DNA of 40,808 nucleotides. Origin: Acidobacteriota bacterium. GTDB lineage: Bacteria > Acidobacteriota > Thermoanaerobaculia > Thermoanaerobaculales > Sulfomarinibacteraceae. The position numbers and the translations under genes are program-made. The notes beneath the pieces are model-generated. The model was not told the DNA's origin. It ran no database searches and saw only the letters and a program-made list of their open reading frames with translations. Of the stretch, positions 15,374 through 23,038 are shown piece after piece. Numbering within the stretch: position 1 is the first letter of the stretch; each line of letters opens with the position of its first letter. The stretch covers positions 1 to 40,808 of the forward strand of contig JAHECW010000030.1 in the NCBI GenBank assembly GCA_024641545.1, read 5' to 3'.

Positions 15374-18313
15374 ATGTGTGACGCAGCGAGACCGAGATCG
15401 GGCTGGATTCGCACGGTGTTGATGGTGATGCTCGGTTGGGCGCTCGCGGTCGTTCAATCGGCGGCGGGGAGCGTCGAGGCGACGAAACAGCTCGAGCGCC
15501 TCGCCGCGGTTGTCGGTCGAGACGCCGCCCGCCTCGAGCTGGGATCGATCGAGTCGGAGGTCCTGTCCGACGGCCGCCGGATCGTGACCGTCAAGGCGGT
15601 CGACAGGGCGACCGGCGAGGTCGTCGGCGCCTCGTTCGACGGCGACGTGCCGGTGGACAGAGTTCTCGAGAAGCAGGCGGCAGCCGCCGAGTGGCGTTCC
15701 CTCCACGGGGCGCTCACGCCGGCGATGGTGGCCGCCCTCGAGACCAAGAGCGACGACGACCGGATGACCGTCGCGGTGTGGCTGACCGCCGACATCGACG
15801 GACTGCCCAGACCGGACGAGAACGACCAGGGTCGCGCCCCCGGAGGATCTGCTGCCGGTCCGGGAGTACAGAACGAGCGCGCAGCGTCGGCGGCCAAGAC
15901 GCCGAGCGTGCCTGTCGCCGATGACCAGGTGCCGGACGACATCCGCGCCCGGGTTCGGAATGCCGCCTGGACGCCGACCTCCCGCCCCGAAGATTCAAAG
16001 CCGGTCCCATCCGTCGAGGAGGAACGCGCGCTCGACGAGTCCGAGCTGGAGTGGCGGCGTGTGGAAATGGATTCGGTACGCGATTTCGACTCCCGGAACC
16101 TGGACCAGCTGCGGGCCCGCGTGAGGCCGCTGCGGGACCACCTCGTCGAGCGCCTCGAGCGCGCCGGGATCGAGGTGCTGTACGCCAGCGATCTGGTGCC
16201 GATGGCGGTTCTCGCGACGACCAGGGCGCAGATCGAGAGCCTCGCCTTCTGGCCCGAGCTCGACGCCGTCGATCCTGCCGACGGACCCCGGGGACCGGCG
16301 CTGGCGACCGCGCGGCCGACTCAGAACGCCGACCTGGTGAACACGGCCGGTTACGACGGGGCCGGAGTCACGGTCTCGGTCACGGAGGGCGACCGGGTCT
16401 TTCCGTCGAACCCCTACCTCGCCGTGACCGCCTCCTTCGACGTCACCCAGCTCTACCAGGGGCACCCGACGGCGGTCGGCGGCATCATCGCCAGCACCCA
16501 TGGCACCTATCACGGGCTGGCGAGCGGCGTCGACCTGTACAGTGCCAACGGCAGCTACTCCACGTATGCAACGATGTCCGCGGCGATGGATTGGGGTTCG
16601 GCCAACGCACAGGTGCTCAACAACAGCTGGTTCTGGGACACGGCGTCCAACAACCCTGTGTTCTGGGAGGCCGATCGGCACCAGGACTACTTCGTGCGCT
16701 ACGGGTACGACTTCGTGAGTGTGGCGGCCGGCAACTTCGGCAACGGTTGCACCTCTCCGGGGGGGTTTTCGAGCACCTACGTCGTGTCCCCGGCGAAGGG
16801 CTACAACGTCACGTCGGTGGGGAACTACGATGACTTCGACACCCTCGGTTGGCCGGGCGACGCCATGGATGTCTGCAGCAGCTTTGGCGATCCCGGCGGC
16901 GACTCGAGCTCGACCCACGGCAAACCCGAGGTCTCAGGCGTCGGCAGCGGGATCACCAGCACGACGACATCGAGCGTACCCGGCACCGCGGTCGGTTCGG
17001 TCGGCAGCGGCACGAGCTTCGCGTCGCCGATGATCGCGGCGACCGCGGCAACGCTGATCCAGGCCGATCCGACCCTGGGAAACAAGCCTGAAGCGGTCAA
17101 GGCGGTGCTGATGGCGACGGCGTTGCACAACATCGAGGGCGGCACGCGGTTCAGCGACGTCGACGGCGCGGGTGGGATGGTGTCGAGTGCCGCGGTGGCC
17201 GTGGTCGAGCGGGGGGATTGGAGCGACCAATCGGTCAGCAGCGGAACGACCTTTCCTCTGAGCTTCCAGGCCTTCGCCTATGCCGGGGAGGTGGTCCGCT
17301 TCGCCATCGTCTGGCTGTCGAATCCGGATGTCGGCTACACCGCGGACCAGCTGCCGGCGGATCTCGATCTCACGGCCTACCGGGCCGACGGGACGACGTT
17401 CATCACCAACTCGACCAGCAGCTTCAACGGGTTCGAGTTGGTTGAGTTCGTCGCGCCGGCGACCGAGACCTACCATTTCAAGGTGACGCGCTTCGGTGCG
17501 TGGACCGGCAACGGCACGTGGCTCGGCGCAGGATGGTGGCGAGGCGTCTGGCGCATCGGGGAGGAGATCGGCTACGGCGACCCACAAGCGACGCCGCTCG
17601 GGACCCACCTCGCCGTTCACCCGGGCGACGGGTCTCCGTCGAACTACTGGCGCGTCCTCGGCATTCGGCCGGATGCGACAAGCGATCACGATCTCACCCT
17701 GAGGAGTGCGTCGTATTTCGAAGACCCTGCAACCCGTCAATCCCTTGCTGCCTCGGCCTGGGGGACCGGGGTTCTTGACTTCGTGGTCGTCGACGGCAAC
17801 CACTGGTCGTCAGCGGCTCCTGAGAACTATCGCATTCACAGATTCGGTGGATCGGGCGGTTACCGGGTCAGCCGGTCCAACCTCGGCGAGCTTTTTTCGA
17901 GCGACTTGGGGGGGACGTACGGGCCGTTCAGCATGACCTCCACTGAGGTCGTCAAGGTCTTCGACGTGTCGTTCCTGGCCGGCAAGGAGCAGAGGTTGAC
18001 GGCGGTGCCGGCCGCGGCAACGCCGAACGGTGACATCCAGCTTTCGCTCTTCAAGTCCGATCCGGGCATCTCTGCGACGTGGGCTCAGCCGAGGAGCGCC
18101 TCCGTGGCTTTTGCCGACGCCCACGGCGTCGGCATCGATCCCGAATCGTTGACCTACCGGAACACCACTACCAGCAGCGACTTTCTCGGTCTGGTTGTGG
18201 CGAACAAGAAGGACGCGCCGATCACGTTCTACATCGTGGTCGAGAACACGACGATCTTCAATGACGGGTTCGAGTCCAACTCGACCGGCGCCTGGTCATC
18301 GACCTCGCCCTGA
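15374..18313 (+). CDS. Secreted S8-family (subtilisin-like) protease with C-terminal DGFE tag
   Basis: The protein is 979 aa from ATG 15374, chosen over GTG 15350 because GGGAGGGTG lies just upstream. A signal peptide spans about residues 12-32. A long prodomain-like region (33-310) holds the I9-like stretch RLERAGIEVLYASDLVPMAVLATT. The peptidase domain has GHPTAVGGIIAS (His364), VAAGNFG (oxyanion Asn454) and GTSFASP (Ser548). At the place of the usual DTG motif the sequence is VSVTEGD, so the catalytic Asp appears to be Glu338 unless Asp340 takes its role. A PPC-like beta domain follows (FAIVWLSNPDVGY...LDLTAYRADG), then about 300 further beta-rich residues. The end is IFNDGFESNSTGAWSSTSP, the shared tag. 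Confidence 0.87.
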   Translation: MCDAARPRSGWIRTVLMVMLGWALAVVQSAAGSVEATKQLERLAAVVGRDAARLELGSIESEVLSDGRRIVTVKAVDRATGEVVGASFDGDVPVDRVLEKQAAAAEWRSLHGALTPAMVAALETKSDDDRMTVAVWLTADIDGLPRPDENDQGRAPGGSAAGPGVQNERAASAAKTPSVPVADDQVPDDIRARVRNAAWTPTSRPEDSKPVPSVEEERALDESELEWRRVEMDSVRDFDSRNLDQLRARVRPLRDHLVERLERAGIEVLYASDLVPMAVLATTRAQIESLAFWPELDAVDPADGPRGPALATARPTQNADLVNTAGYDGAGVTVSVTEGDRVFPSNPYLAVTASFDVTQLYQGHPTAVGGIIASTHGTYHGLASGVDLYSANGSYSTYATMSAAMDWGSANAQVLNNSWFWDTASNNPVFWEADRHQDYFVRYGYDFVSVAAGNFGNGCTSPGGFSSTYVVSPAKGYNVTSVGNYDDFDTLGWPGDAMDVCSSFGDPGGDSSSTHGKPEVSGVGSGITSTTTSSVPGTAVGSVGSGTSFASPMIAATAATLIQADPTLGNKPEAVKAVLMATALHNIEGGTRFSDVDGAGGMVSSAAVAVVERGDWSDQSVSSGTTFPLSFQAFAYAGEVVRFAIVWLSNPDVGYTADQLPADLDLTAYRADGTTFITNSTSSFNGFELVEFVAPATETYHFKVTRFGAWTGNGTWLGAGWWRGVWRIGEEIGYGDPQATPLGTHLAVHPGDGSPSNYWRVLGIRPDATSDHDLTLRSASYFEDPATRQSLAASAWGTGVLDFVVVDGNHWSSAAPENYRIHRFGGSGGYRVSRSNLGELFSSDLGGTYGPFSMTSTEVVKVFDVSFLAGKEQRLTAVPAAATPNGDIQLSLFKSDPGISATWAQPRSASVAFADAHGVGIDPESLTYRNTTTSSDFLGLVVANKKDAPITFYIVVENTTIFNDGFESNSTGAWSSTSP
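18254..18313 (+). other. C-terminal DGFE tag of the subtilase
   Basis: The final 19 residues are IFNDGFESNSTGAWSSTSP. There is no hydrophobic helix and no basic cluster after the motif, unlike LPXTG, PEP-CTERM or GlyGly-CTERM tails. The codons GACGGGTTCGAG for DGFE are identical to those in the glutaminyl cyclase copy at 37341-37400. Confidence 0.7.
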
Positions 18314-18479
18314 TCCCGCCGGCCGCGATGGCCGGGAGCCGAGCCGGGCGCAGGAATCGGACGCGTCATCCCGGACACCGTGGAGGGGATCAACCGGCCG
18401 ACGGCGGCAGAAGACAACCGGCGGCGTGCGCACCGGGCTGGTTTCCTCCGGTCGGCGCAGGGAGCCGGTCACGCTGACG

Positions 18480-18491
18480 ACGGGCGCCCGT
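18480..18491. repeat. 12-bp perfect palindrome in the 18314-18583 intergenic stretch
   Basis: ACGGGCGCCCGT is self-complementary over 12 bp. It lies in a 270-bp gene-free stretch between the convergent subtilase and RHH genes. The same stretch has a weak stem CCGGCC/GGCCGG (18319-18335) without a T run, and I see no gene there. Confidence 0.3.
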
Positions 18492-18583
18492 TGCCAAGGT
18501 GAATCCGAATTCCGGTATTCTCGTTCCTCCACCCAATGTTGCGTGGCGTTGTCGCCGAGCATCAGACATCGGAATTCTGAGGT

Positions 18584-18775
18584 TCAATCCCTTTCGTTCT
18601 CGCCCGGTCGTTCGGTCACGCGCCCTTTCGCCAACCTCCCCTCCTTCTGCAACGCCCGTCTGAGGAGAAACTCCACCTGGGCGTTGACCGAGCGCAGGTC
18701 GTCCCGGGCCCAGCGCCTGACGGCGTCGAGGACCTCGGGATCGACCCGCACGAGGAACGGCTCGCGTTTGCCCAC
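18584..18775 (-). CDS. Small ribbon-helix-helix DNA-binding protein (Arc-like)
   Basis: This is a 63-aa ORF from GTG 18775, one base after the SPFH stop codon. It reads KREPFLVRVDPEVLDAVRRWARDDLRSVNAQVEFLLRRAL. The short strand FLVRVDP followed by two helices with RSVNAQVEFLLRRAL is the Arc/MetJ ribbon-helix-helix pattern, in which paired strands read DNA bases and the helices form the dimer. It is likely a transcription regulator, perhaps of its own operon, which carries three half-site-like repeats ahead of the SPFH gene. The tight spacing suggests translational coupling. An antitoxin role is possible, but no toxin is adjacent. Confidence 0.72.
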   Translation of the reverse strand: MGKREPFLVRVDPEVLDAVRRWARDDLRSVNAQVEFLLRRALQKEGRLAKGRVTERPGENERD

Positions 18776-18776
18776 G

Positions 18777-19736
18777 TCAGGTGTAGAGCGAGCCGGTGTT
18801 GACCACGGGCTGAGTGTGGCGGTCGCTGCACAGCACAACCAGGAGGTTGGAGACCATGGCGGCGCGGCGCTCGTCGTCGAGCTCGACGATGTGGTTCTCG
18901 GCCAGTTGGTCGAGGGCCATCTCGACCATCCCGACCGCACCCTCGACGATCTTGGTCCGGGCGGCGACGACGGCCTGGGCCTGCTGGCGTTGGAGCATGG
19001 CGGCGGCGATCTCCGGGGCGTAGGCGAGATGGCTGATCCGCGCCTCGATGACCTCGACGCCGGCCTTGTCCAGCCGTTCCTGGATGTCGCTTTCGAGCTG
19101 GTGGCAGACATCGTCCGGATTGCCCCGCAGCGAGACCTCGTGGTCGTGGCTGTCGTAAGGATGGCGGCTCGCCAGGTTGCGCAGCGCGGACTCACTCTGG
19201 ACCTGAACAAAATCCTCGAAGTCGTCGACCTCGAAGAGGGCCTCGGCGGTGTTGACGACCCGCCAGACGACGACTGCCGAAATCTCGATGGGGTTGCCGT
19301 CGCGGTCGTTGACCTTGGACGGCCGACCGTGGGTTCGGCTGGCCTGCTGCAGCACCTTTCCCTGGGCGTCCTTCTGTTCGGGCGTTTGCGTCGATCCGGT
19401 CTCGAAATTGCGGATTCTCAATGAGATTCTCTTCTTCGAGTAGAAGGGATTGACCCAGAAGAACCCGGACGTCAGCGCCGAGCCCTTGTAGCTGCCGAAG
19501 AGGAGCAGGGCCCGGGCCTGGTTGGGCGCGATGGCCATGAAGCCGAAGAGCGAAACAAAGGCCATCAGGAAGAGCAGGACTCCGAGAACGGCCCTGAGGA
19601 CGAAGCCGGCGCCGCCGGGGTAGTTGATCCCCATGAGGCCTGTGATGAAGAGAAACGGTCCCGCGAGGGCCAGGGCGATGGTCATGATGAGTGGGAACCA
19701 GCCTACGAGGGGGGAGAATGTCTTTTCGGCGACCAT
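18777..19736 (-). CDS. SPFH/band-7 domain membrane protein
   Basis: This 319-aa protein starts at ATG 19736 behind GGAGG. Two N-terminal membrane segments ([24 protein letters not shown] and [19 protein letters not shown]) are followed by an SPFH domain: [30 protein letters not shown], then [10 protein letters not shown], then [55 protein letters not shown]. The later [38 protein letters not shown] is the helical coiled-coil region that assembles into cages on the membrane. Such proteins scaffold membrane microdomains and regulate membrane proteases. The downstream RHH partner is coupled to it. Confidence 0.9.
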   Translation of the reverse strand: MVAEKTFSPLVGWFPLIMTIALALAGPFLFITGLMGINYPGGAGFVLRAVLGVLLFLMAFVSLFGFMAIAPNQARALLLFGSYKGSALTSGFFWVNPFYSKKRISLRIRNFETGSTQTPEQKDAQGKVLQQASRTHGRPSKVNDRDGNPIEISAVVVWRVVNTAEALFEVDDFEDFVQVQSESALRNLASRHPYDSHDHEVSLRGNPDDVCHQLESDIQERLDKAGVEVIEARISHLAYAPEIAAAMLQRQQAQAVVAARTKIVEGAVGMVEMALDQLAENHIVELDDERRAAMVSNLLVVLCSDRHTQPVVNTGSLYT

Positions 19737-19752
19737 GGGAAACCTCCAAGTT

Positions 19753-19782
19753 TGATTTCACTATGATATCACGTTGAAATCA
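19753..19782. promoter_or_regulatory. Three-part palindromic operator ahead of the SPFH-RHH operon
   Basis: TGATTTCA (19753-19760), TGATATCA (19764-19771) and TGAAATCA (19775-19782) begin exactly 11 bp apart. The outer two are perfect reverse complements, and the middle one is itself a perfect palindrome centred on the same axis (19767.5). It ends 17 bp upstream of the SPFH start codon, so a bound regulator would block transcription or initiation. The 11-bp pitch puts the sites on one face of the helix, as expected for cooperative RHH dimers. Confidence 0.65.
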
Positions 19783-19800
19783 GAAAAAGGTTTCATTGGA

Positions 19801-19869
19801 AAGTGAGGAAGTGAGGAAGTGAGAAGGTTGGACGGTTAGAAAGTTAAGAGTTAGGAGTTGGGAGTTGGG
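19801..19869. repeat. Short tandem repeats in the SPFH/GGDEF intergenic stretch
   Basis: Three 8-bp units (AAGTGAGG, AAGTGAGG, AAGTGAGA; 19801-19824) are followed by four 7-bp units (AGTTAAG, AGTTAGG, AGTTGGG, AGTTGGG; 19842-19869). The tract is purine-rich on the plus strand and sits between the 5' end of the SPFH gene and the 3' end of the GGDEF gene. Confidence 0.75.
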
Positions 19870-19920
19870 AGTGAACCCCCCACGTCTTGCCCCTGACTTC
19901 TGACGTCGGACACCTCACCC

Positions 19921-21144
19921 CTACGGGACCTCGGTCGCGGGGCTCGAGTGGACGAGGTTGCGGCCCTCGTTCTTGGCGGCATAGAGGTTGGCGTCGGCGC
20001 TGCGAACGAGGTCCCCCTCCGATCGGTCCTCGGTGGGCACTCCGGTGGCGACGCCGATGCTGATGGTGAAACCCGCAGCCGGACCGAGGTCCTTCAGTTC
20101 GAGTTTCCCGATCTTCATCCGGAGCTCGTTGGCGAGCCTGACGGCCTCGTCCGGGGTGGTTTCAGGCAGGATGGCGCCGAACTCGTCGCCGCCGTATCGC
20201 GCGACGAGGTCGGCGGCGCGGGTGAGGGTATCGGTGAGGGTCGCCGCGACGGCTCGCAGGCATTCGTCGCCGGCGACGTGGCCGTGGAGGTCGTTGAATC
20301 GTTTGAAACGGTCGATGTCGATCATGAGGATCGAGAGTGGTTGCGAGTTCCTTCGGCACCGGCGCCACTCGATTTCGAGGCGCTCGTCGAAGACGCGGCG
20401 GTTGGCGATTCCGGTGAGGGCGTCGGTCGAAGCCGCGCGCTCGAGACGTTGGTTGGCCTCTTCGAGCAGTTTCGTTGTCTCGAGGAGGCGGTCGTAGAGT
20501 CTGCTCTTTTCGATGGCCAGGGAGAGCTGACCGGAGATTCTCGCGAGGAGGCGGGCGTGCTTCTCGGTGTAGATGTCGGGGGTCTGGCTGGAAAAGAAGA
20601 GAAAGCCGACCTCGTGCCCCATCGCCTTGAGGGGAACCGTCATGCTTGCCCGCATGCCCTCCTCGACCACGGCCCGGGTCGCGTCGGATTGCGGGCGCCG
20701 TTCGAGGTAGTCCACCAGGTCGTTGATGATCCGCGGCCGCCCGGTTTCGAGAATCCGCCCGAGGCTGGTTGAACCGAGGGACGCCGAGTAACCTTTCCCG
20801 ATCTTGATCTCCGAGGCGTCGCTGCGGGCCCAGACCGCGCGCACGGTCTCCGTCGCGCCGTCGACCTCCGCAAAACCGATCCGGTTGTACGGGACCACCA
20901 TGCGAAAGGAACCCCAGACGTGCTCGAGGACCTCTTCGAGACCAACGGCGGTGTTGATCTTTTCGGTGAGACTGCCGAGGCTGCGGACCTCCTGGGTGCG
21001 GAGATCGACCATGTGCTGGAGCACCCGCTCGCGCCGCTGCGCGGCTGCGAACCGGTAGCGGAGCACGGCCCAGATGAGGACGGTCGAGCTCGCGGCAAGG
21101 AGCCCGATGAACCACCATGTCTCGAAGAACATCGCAACAATCAT
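19921..21144 (-). CDS. Membrane-bound GAF-GGDEF diguanylate cyclase
   Basis: This 407-aa protein begins with one N-terminal membrane helix (WWFIGLLAASSTVLIWAVL), a short coiled-coil linker and a GAF sensor domain at about residues 55-215. A GGDEF domain follows at about 235-400, with STDALTGIANRRVFDERL at its start and an intact ARYGGDEFGAILPET active site. RAAD lies five residues ahead of GGDEF and fits the RxxD inhibitory site, so product inhibition by c-di-GMP is expected. It would make c-di-GMP from two GTP at the inner membrane in response to a ligand of the GAF domain. An in-frame ATG at 21132 is an alternative start. It is encoded alone, with no EAL partner nearby. Confidence 0.93.
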   Translation of the reverse strand: MIVAMFFETWWFIGLLAASSTVLIWAVLRYRFAAAQRRERVLQHMVDLRTQEVRSLGSLTEKINTAVGLEEVLEHVWGSFRMVVPYNRIGFAEVDGATETVRAVWARSDASEIKIGKGYSASLGSTSLGRILETGRPRIINDLVDYLERRPQSDATRAVVEEGMRASMTVPLKAMGHEVGFLFFSSQTPDIYTEKHARLLARISGQLSLAIEKSRLYDRLLETTKLLEEANQRLERAASTDALTGIANRRVFDERLEIEWRRCRRNSQPLSILMIDIDRFKRFNDLHGHVAGDECLRAVAATLTDTLTRAADLVARYGGDEFGAILPETTPDEAVRLANELRMKIGKLELKDLGPAAGFTISIGVATGVPTEDRSEGDLVRSADANLYAAKNEGRNLVHSSPATEVP

Positions 21145-21200
21145 ACGACGACATCGCCAGGGTCAGCCATCGAGTCGAGTTGGGACCCTTGGCGGGATCG

Positions 21201-21260
21201 TCAGGGCACGGTGTTCGACCACGCCGTGGCGGAGCCGTTCTCGAAGCCGTCCATGAAGAT
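21201..21260 (-). other. C-terminal DGFE tag of the VCBS propeller protein
   Basis: The last 19 residues are IFMDGFENGSATAWSNTVP. The spacing from the DGFE block to the Trp and to the stop matches the subtilase copy, although the protein bodies are unrelated. Confidence 0.7.
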
Positions 21261-22970
21261 CCCCTCGCGCCACCTGATGAGAGCCTGGCCCGAGCGCAGC
21301 GGACCGCCGCGGGCGGTGGGCCACATGACGCAGTTGGGTGCCGACCCGGGGATCGTGAACACATCGAGGCCGTGATCGAAGGTTTGGACAAAGACCTCGA
21401 GCTGCCCGTCGCCGTCGAGATCGCCCACCGCCGGCGCCGCCGGCGCACCGTTGCCGTTGCCGTTGTGGCCGGGGTTGGGAAGCGGGACGTCGCGGAGCAC
21501 GGCGCCGGTGGCTGCCGAGAGGATCATCAGGCGCCCCGAGGTCTGAACATCGGGGTCGCCGAAGGTGGCGAGCAGGAGCTCGGGCGAACCGTCCTGATTG
21601 AGGTCGGCGACCGTCGTCTCGGAGTTGAAGGCGATGGCGAGTCCGTGACGGGTGTTGGTCCGCCACAGCCTTTGACCCGTGCTGCCGAAGGCATAGACAT
21701 AGCCGTCGTTGAGCGAGACCACGATCTCGGGACGAGCGTCCCCGACGATGTTGACGATGGTGGCGGCGGGGACGCCCGAGGGCGGGTACCAACCATCGAC
21801 ATCGATGGGCGGGTCTCCCCGGGGCAGGGTCTCCCAGCCCGCTTTGCGGCGGGCCGATCGGCTGCCGTCGCCGTGCGCTCCCTCGAGCACCATGACCGCA
21901 TAGGCCTGGGTGACGTAGGGCACGTGCATCTCGACGTTGGGCACGCCGATGACCTCGTTGCGGCCGTCGAGATCGAGGTCCGCCACCGCCGGCGGCGACG
22001 CGGTCCACTGGAGCCACTCGGTCCAGTCGGGGTGCGGCCAGGTGCCGGTGTGGAGGTGGTAGTGGTCGTGCTCGACCGCGGGATCGGCCCAGCGGATGAA
22101 CTGGCCCCAGGTCAGCCGATTGCCGACCCACGGCGAGGTCCGGTTCGTGTAGTAGTCGGAGGCGTCGACGGCGACGCCGTCGTGGTCGAAGACCTGGATG
22201 TGGTGGTTGTCGTAGGTCGCGATGACCTCGAGCTCGTCGTCGTCGTCGACGTTGCCGACCGCGGCGTTGAGCCCGTAGCAACCGAAGCCGCTGTGGCCCG
22301 GTCCGTTGCGGTCGGCGTCGTTGCCGGGTCCGGGGAGGTTGTTGTATCGCGGCCAGGCCGGGTGGTGACCGCCGGCCGGCTGGTACGGGTTCCCGTTCGC
22401 GTCGAAGACAAAGACCTGGGCGCCGCCGCTCGAGGTCGGGACGGTCTGGGTGGTGGTGACGACGATTTCGATGGTTCCGTCGCCGTCGAGATCGCCGCTC
22501 GCCATGCCGCGGACCTCGGGCGAGCTGCCGCCGGTGGTGGTGTCGGCGGGCCAGCCGTTCTTGACCGTCAGCGCCGAACCGTTCCACTCCCAGGCCCAGA
22601 CCTGGTGGCCGCGGCCGGCGACGACCTCGGTGGTGCCGTCGCCGTCGAGATCGGCGACGACGTGCGGCGCGTAGACCCGGCCGTCGCCTTCCTGCGCGCG
22701 GTGGAGCAACGCGCCGTTACTGCCGAAGACGAAGACATCGTAGTAGGCCGCCACCAGCTCGTTCGACCCGTTTCCGTCGAGGTCGTAGACCACCGGAGAA
22801 GCGAACCAGCTGGTCTGACCCGCGAGGTTGGTGACGAAGACCGGAGCCTGGACCGGCCCGGTGGGCGAGCCGGCCGGACAGACCTGCTGGGCGTTCGAGC
22901 TCGGGCCTGCCGCCAGGAACACCGCGATCGCGAGCCACCCGAGCCGCATGCCTCGACGGTTGATGGTCAC
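21201..22970 (-). CDS. Secreted VCBS/FG-GAP beta-propeller protein with C-terminal DGFE tag
   Basis: The protein is 589 aa from GTG 22970 (ATG 22949 is the alternative; neither has a clear Shine-Dalgarno). The frame stays open upstream but that part is not protein-like. The signal peptide is MRLGWLAIAVFLAAGPSSNAQ. Seven D-x-D-x-D-G type loops occur: VYDLDGNGSNEL, VADLDGDGTTEV, SGDLDGDGTIEI, NVDDDDELEV, DLDLDGRNEV, DLNQDGSPEL and VGDLDGDGQLEV. Seven repeats fit one integrin-like beta-propeller with calcium in the loops, a fold used for adhesion. The C-terminus is IFMDGFENGSATAWSNTVP, the shared tag. The end is 56 bp from the GGDEF gene start. Confidence 0.85.
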   Translation of the reverse strand: MTINRRGMRLGWLAIAVFLAAGPSSNAQQVCPAGSPTGPVQAPVFVTNLAGQTSWFASPVVYDLDGNGSNELVAAYYDVFVFGSNGALLHRAQEGDGRVYAPHVVADLDGDGTTEVVAGRGHQVWAWEWNGSALTVKNGWPADTTTGGSSPEVRGMASGDLDGDGTIEIVVTTTQTVPTSSGGAQVFVFDANGNPYQPAGGHHPAWPRYNNLPGPGNDADRNGPGHSGFGCYGLNAAVGNVDDDDELEVIATYDNHHIQVFDHDGVAVDASDYYTNRTSPWVGNRLTWGQFIRWADPAVEHDHYHLHTGTWPHPDWTEWLQWTASPPAVADLDLDGRNEVIGVPNVEMHVPYVTQAYAVMVLEGAHGDGSRSARRKAGWETLPRGDPPIDVDGWYPPSGVPAATIVNIVGDARPEIVVSLNDGYVYAFGSTGQRLWRTNTRHGLAIAFNSETTVADLNQDGSPELLLATFGDPDVQTSGRLMILSAATGAVLRDVPLPNPGHNGNGNGAPAAPAVGDLDGDGQLEVFVQTFDHGLDVFTIPGSAPNCVMWPTARGGPLRSGQALIRWREGIFMDGFENGSATAWSNTVP

Positions 22971-23038
22971 CCCACGATTGTCGCGCGAAACCCGATGAAC
23001 CGGCGTGATACCGGCCACAGGAGGCGGCGAAATGCGGG

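Noticed and set aside
18314-18583. Possible structured RNA in the convergent intergenic stretch
   Set aside because: Only a weak 6-bp stem and a 12-bp palindrome are present. I find no cloverleaf, T run or known RNA motif.
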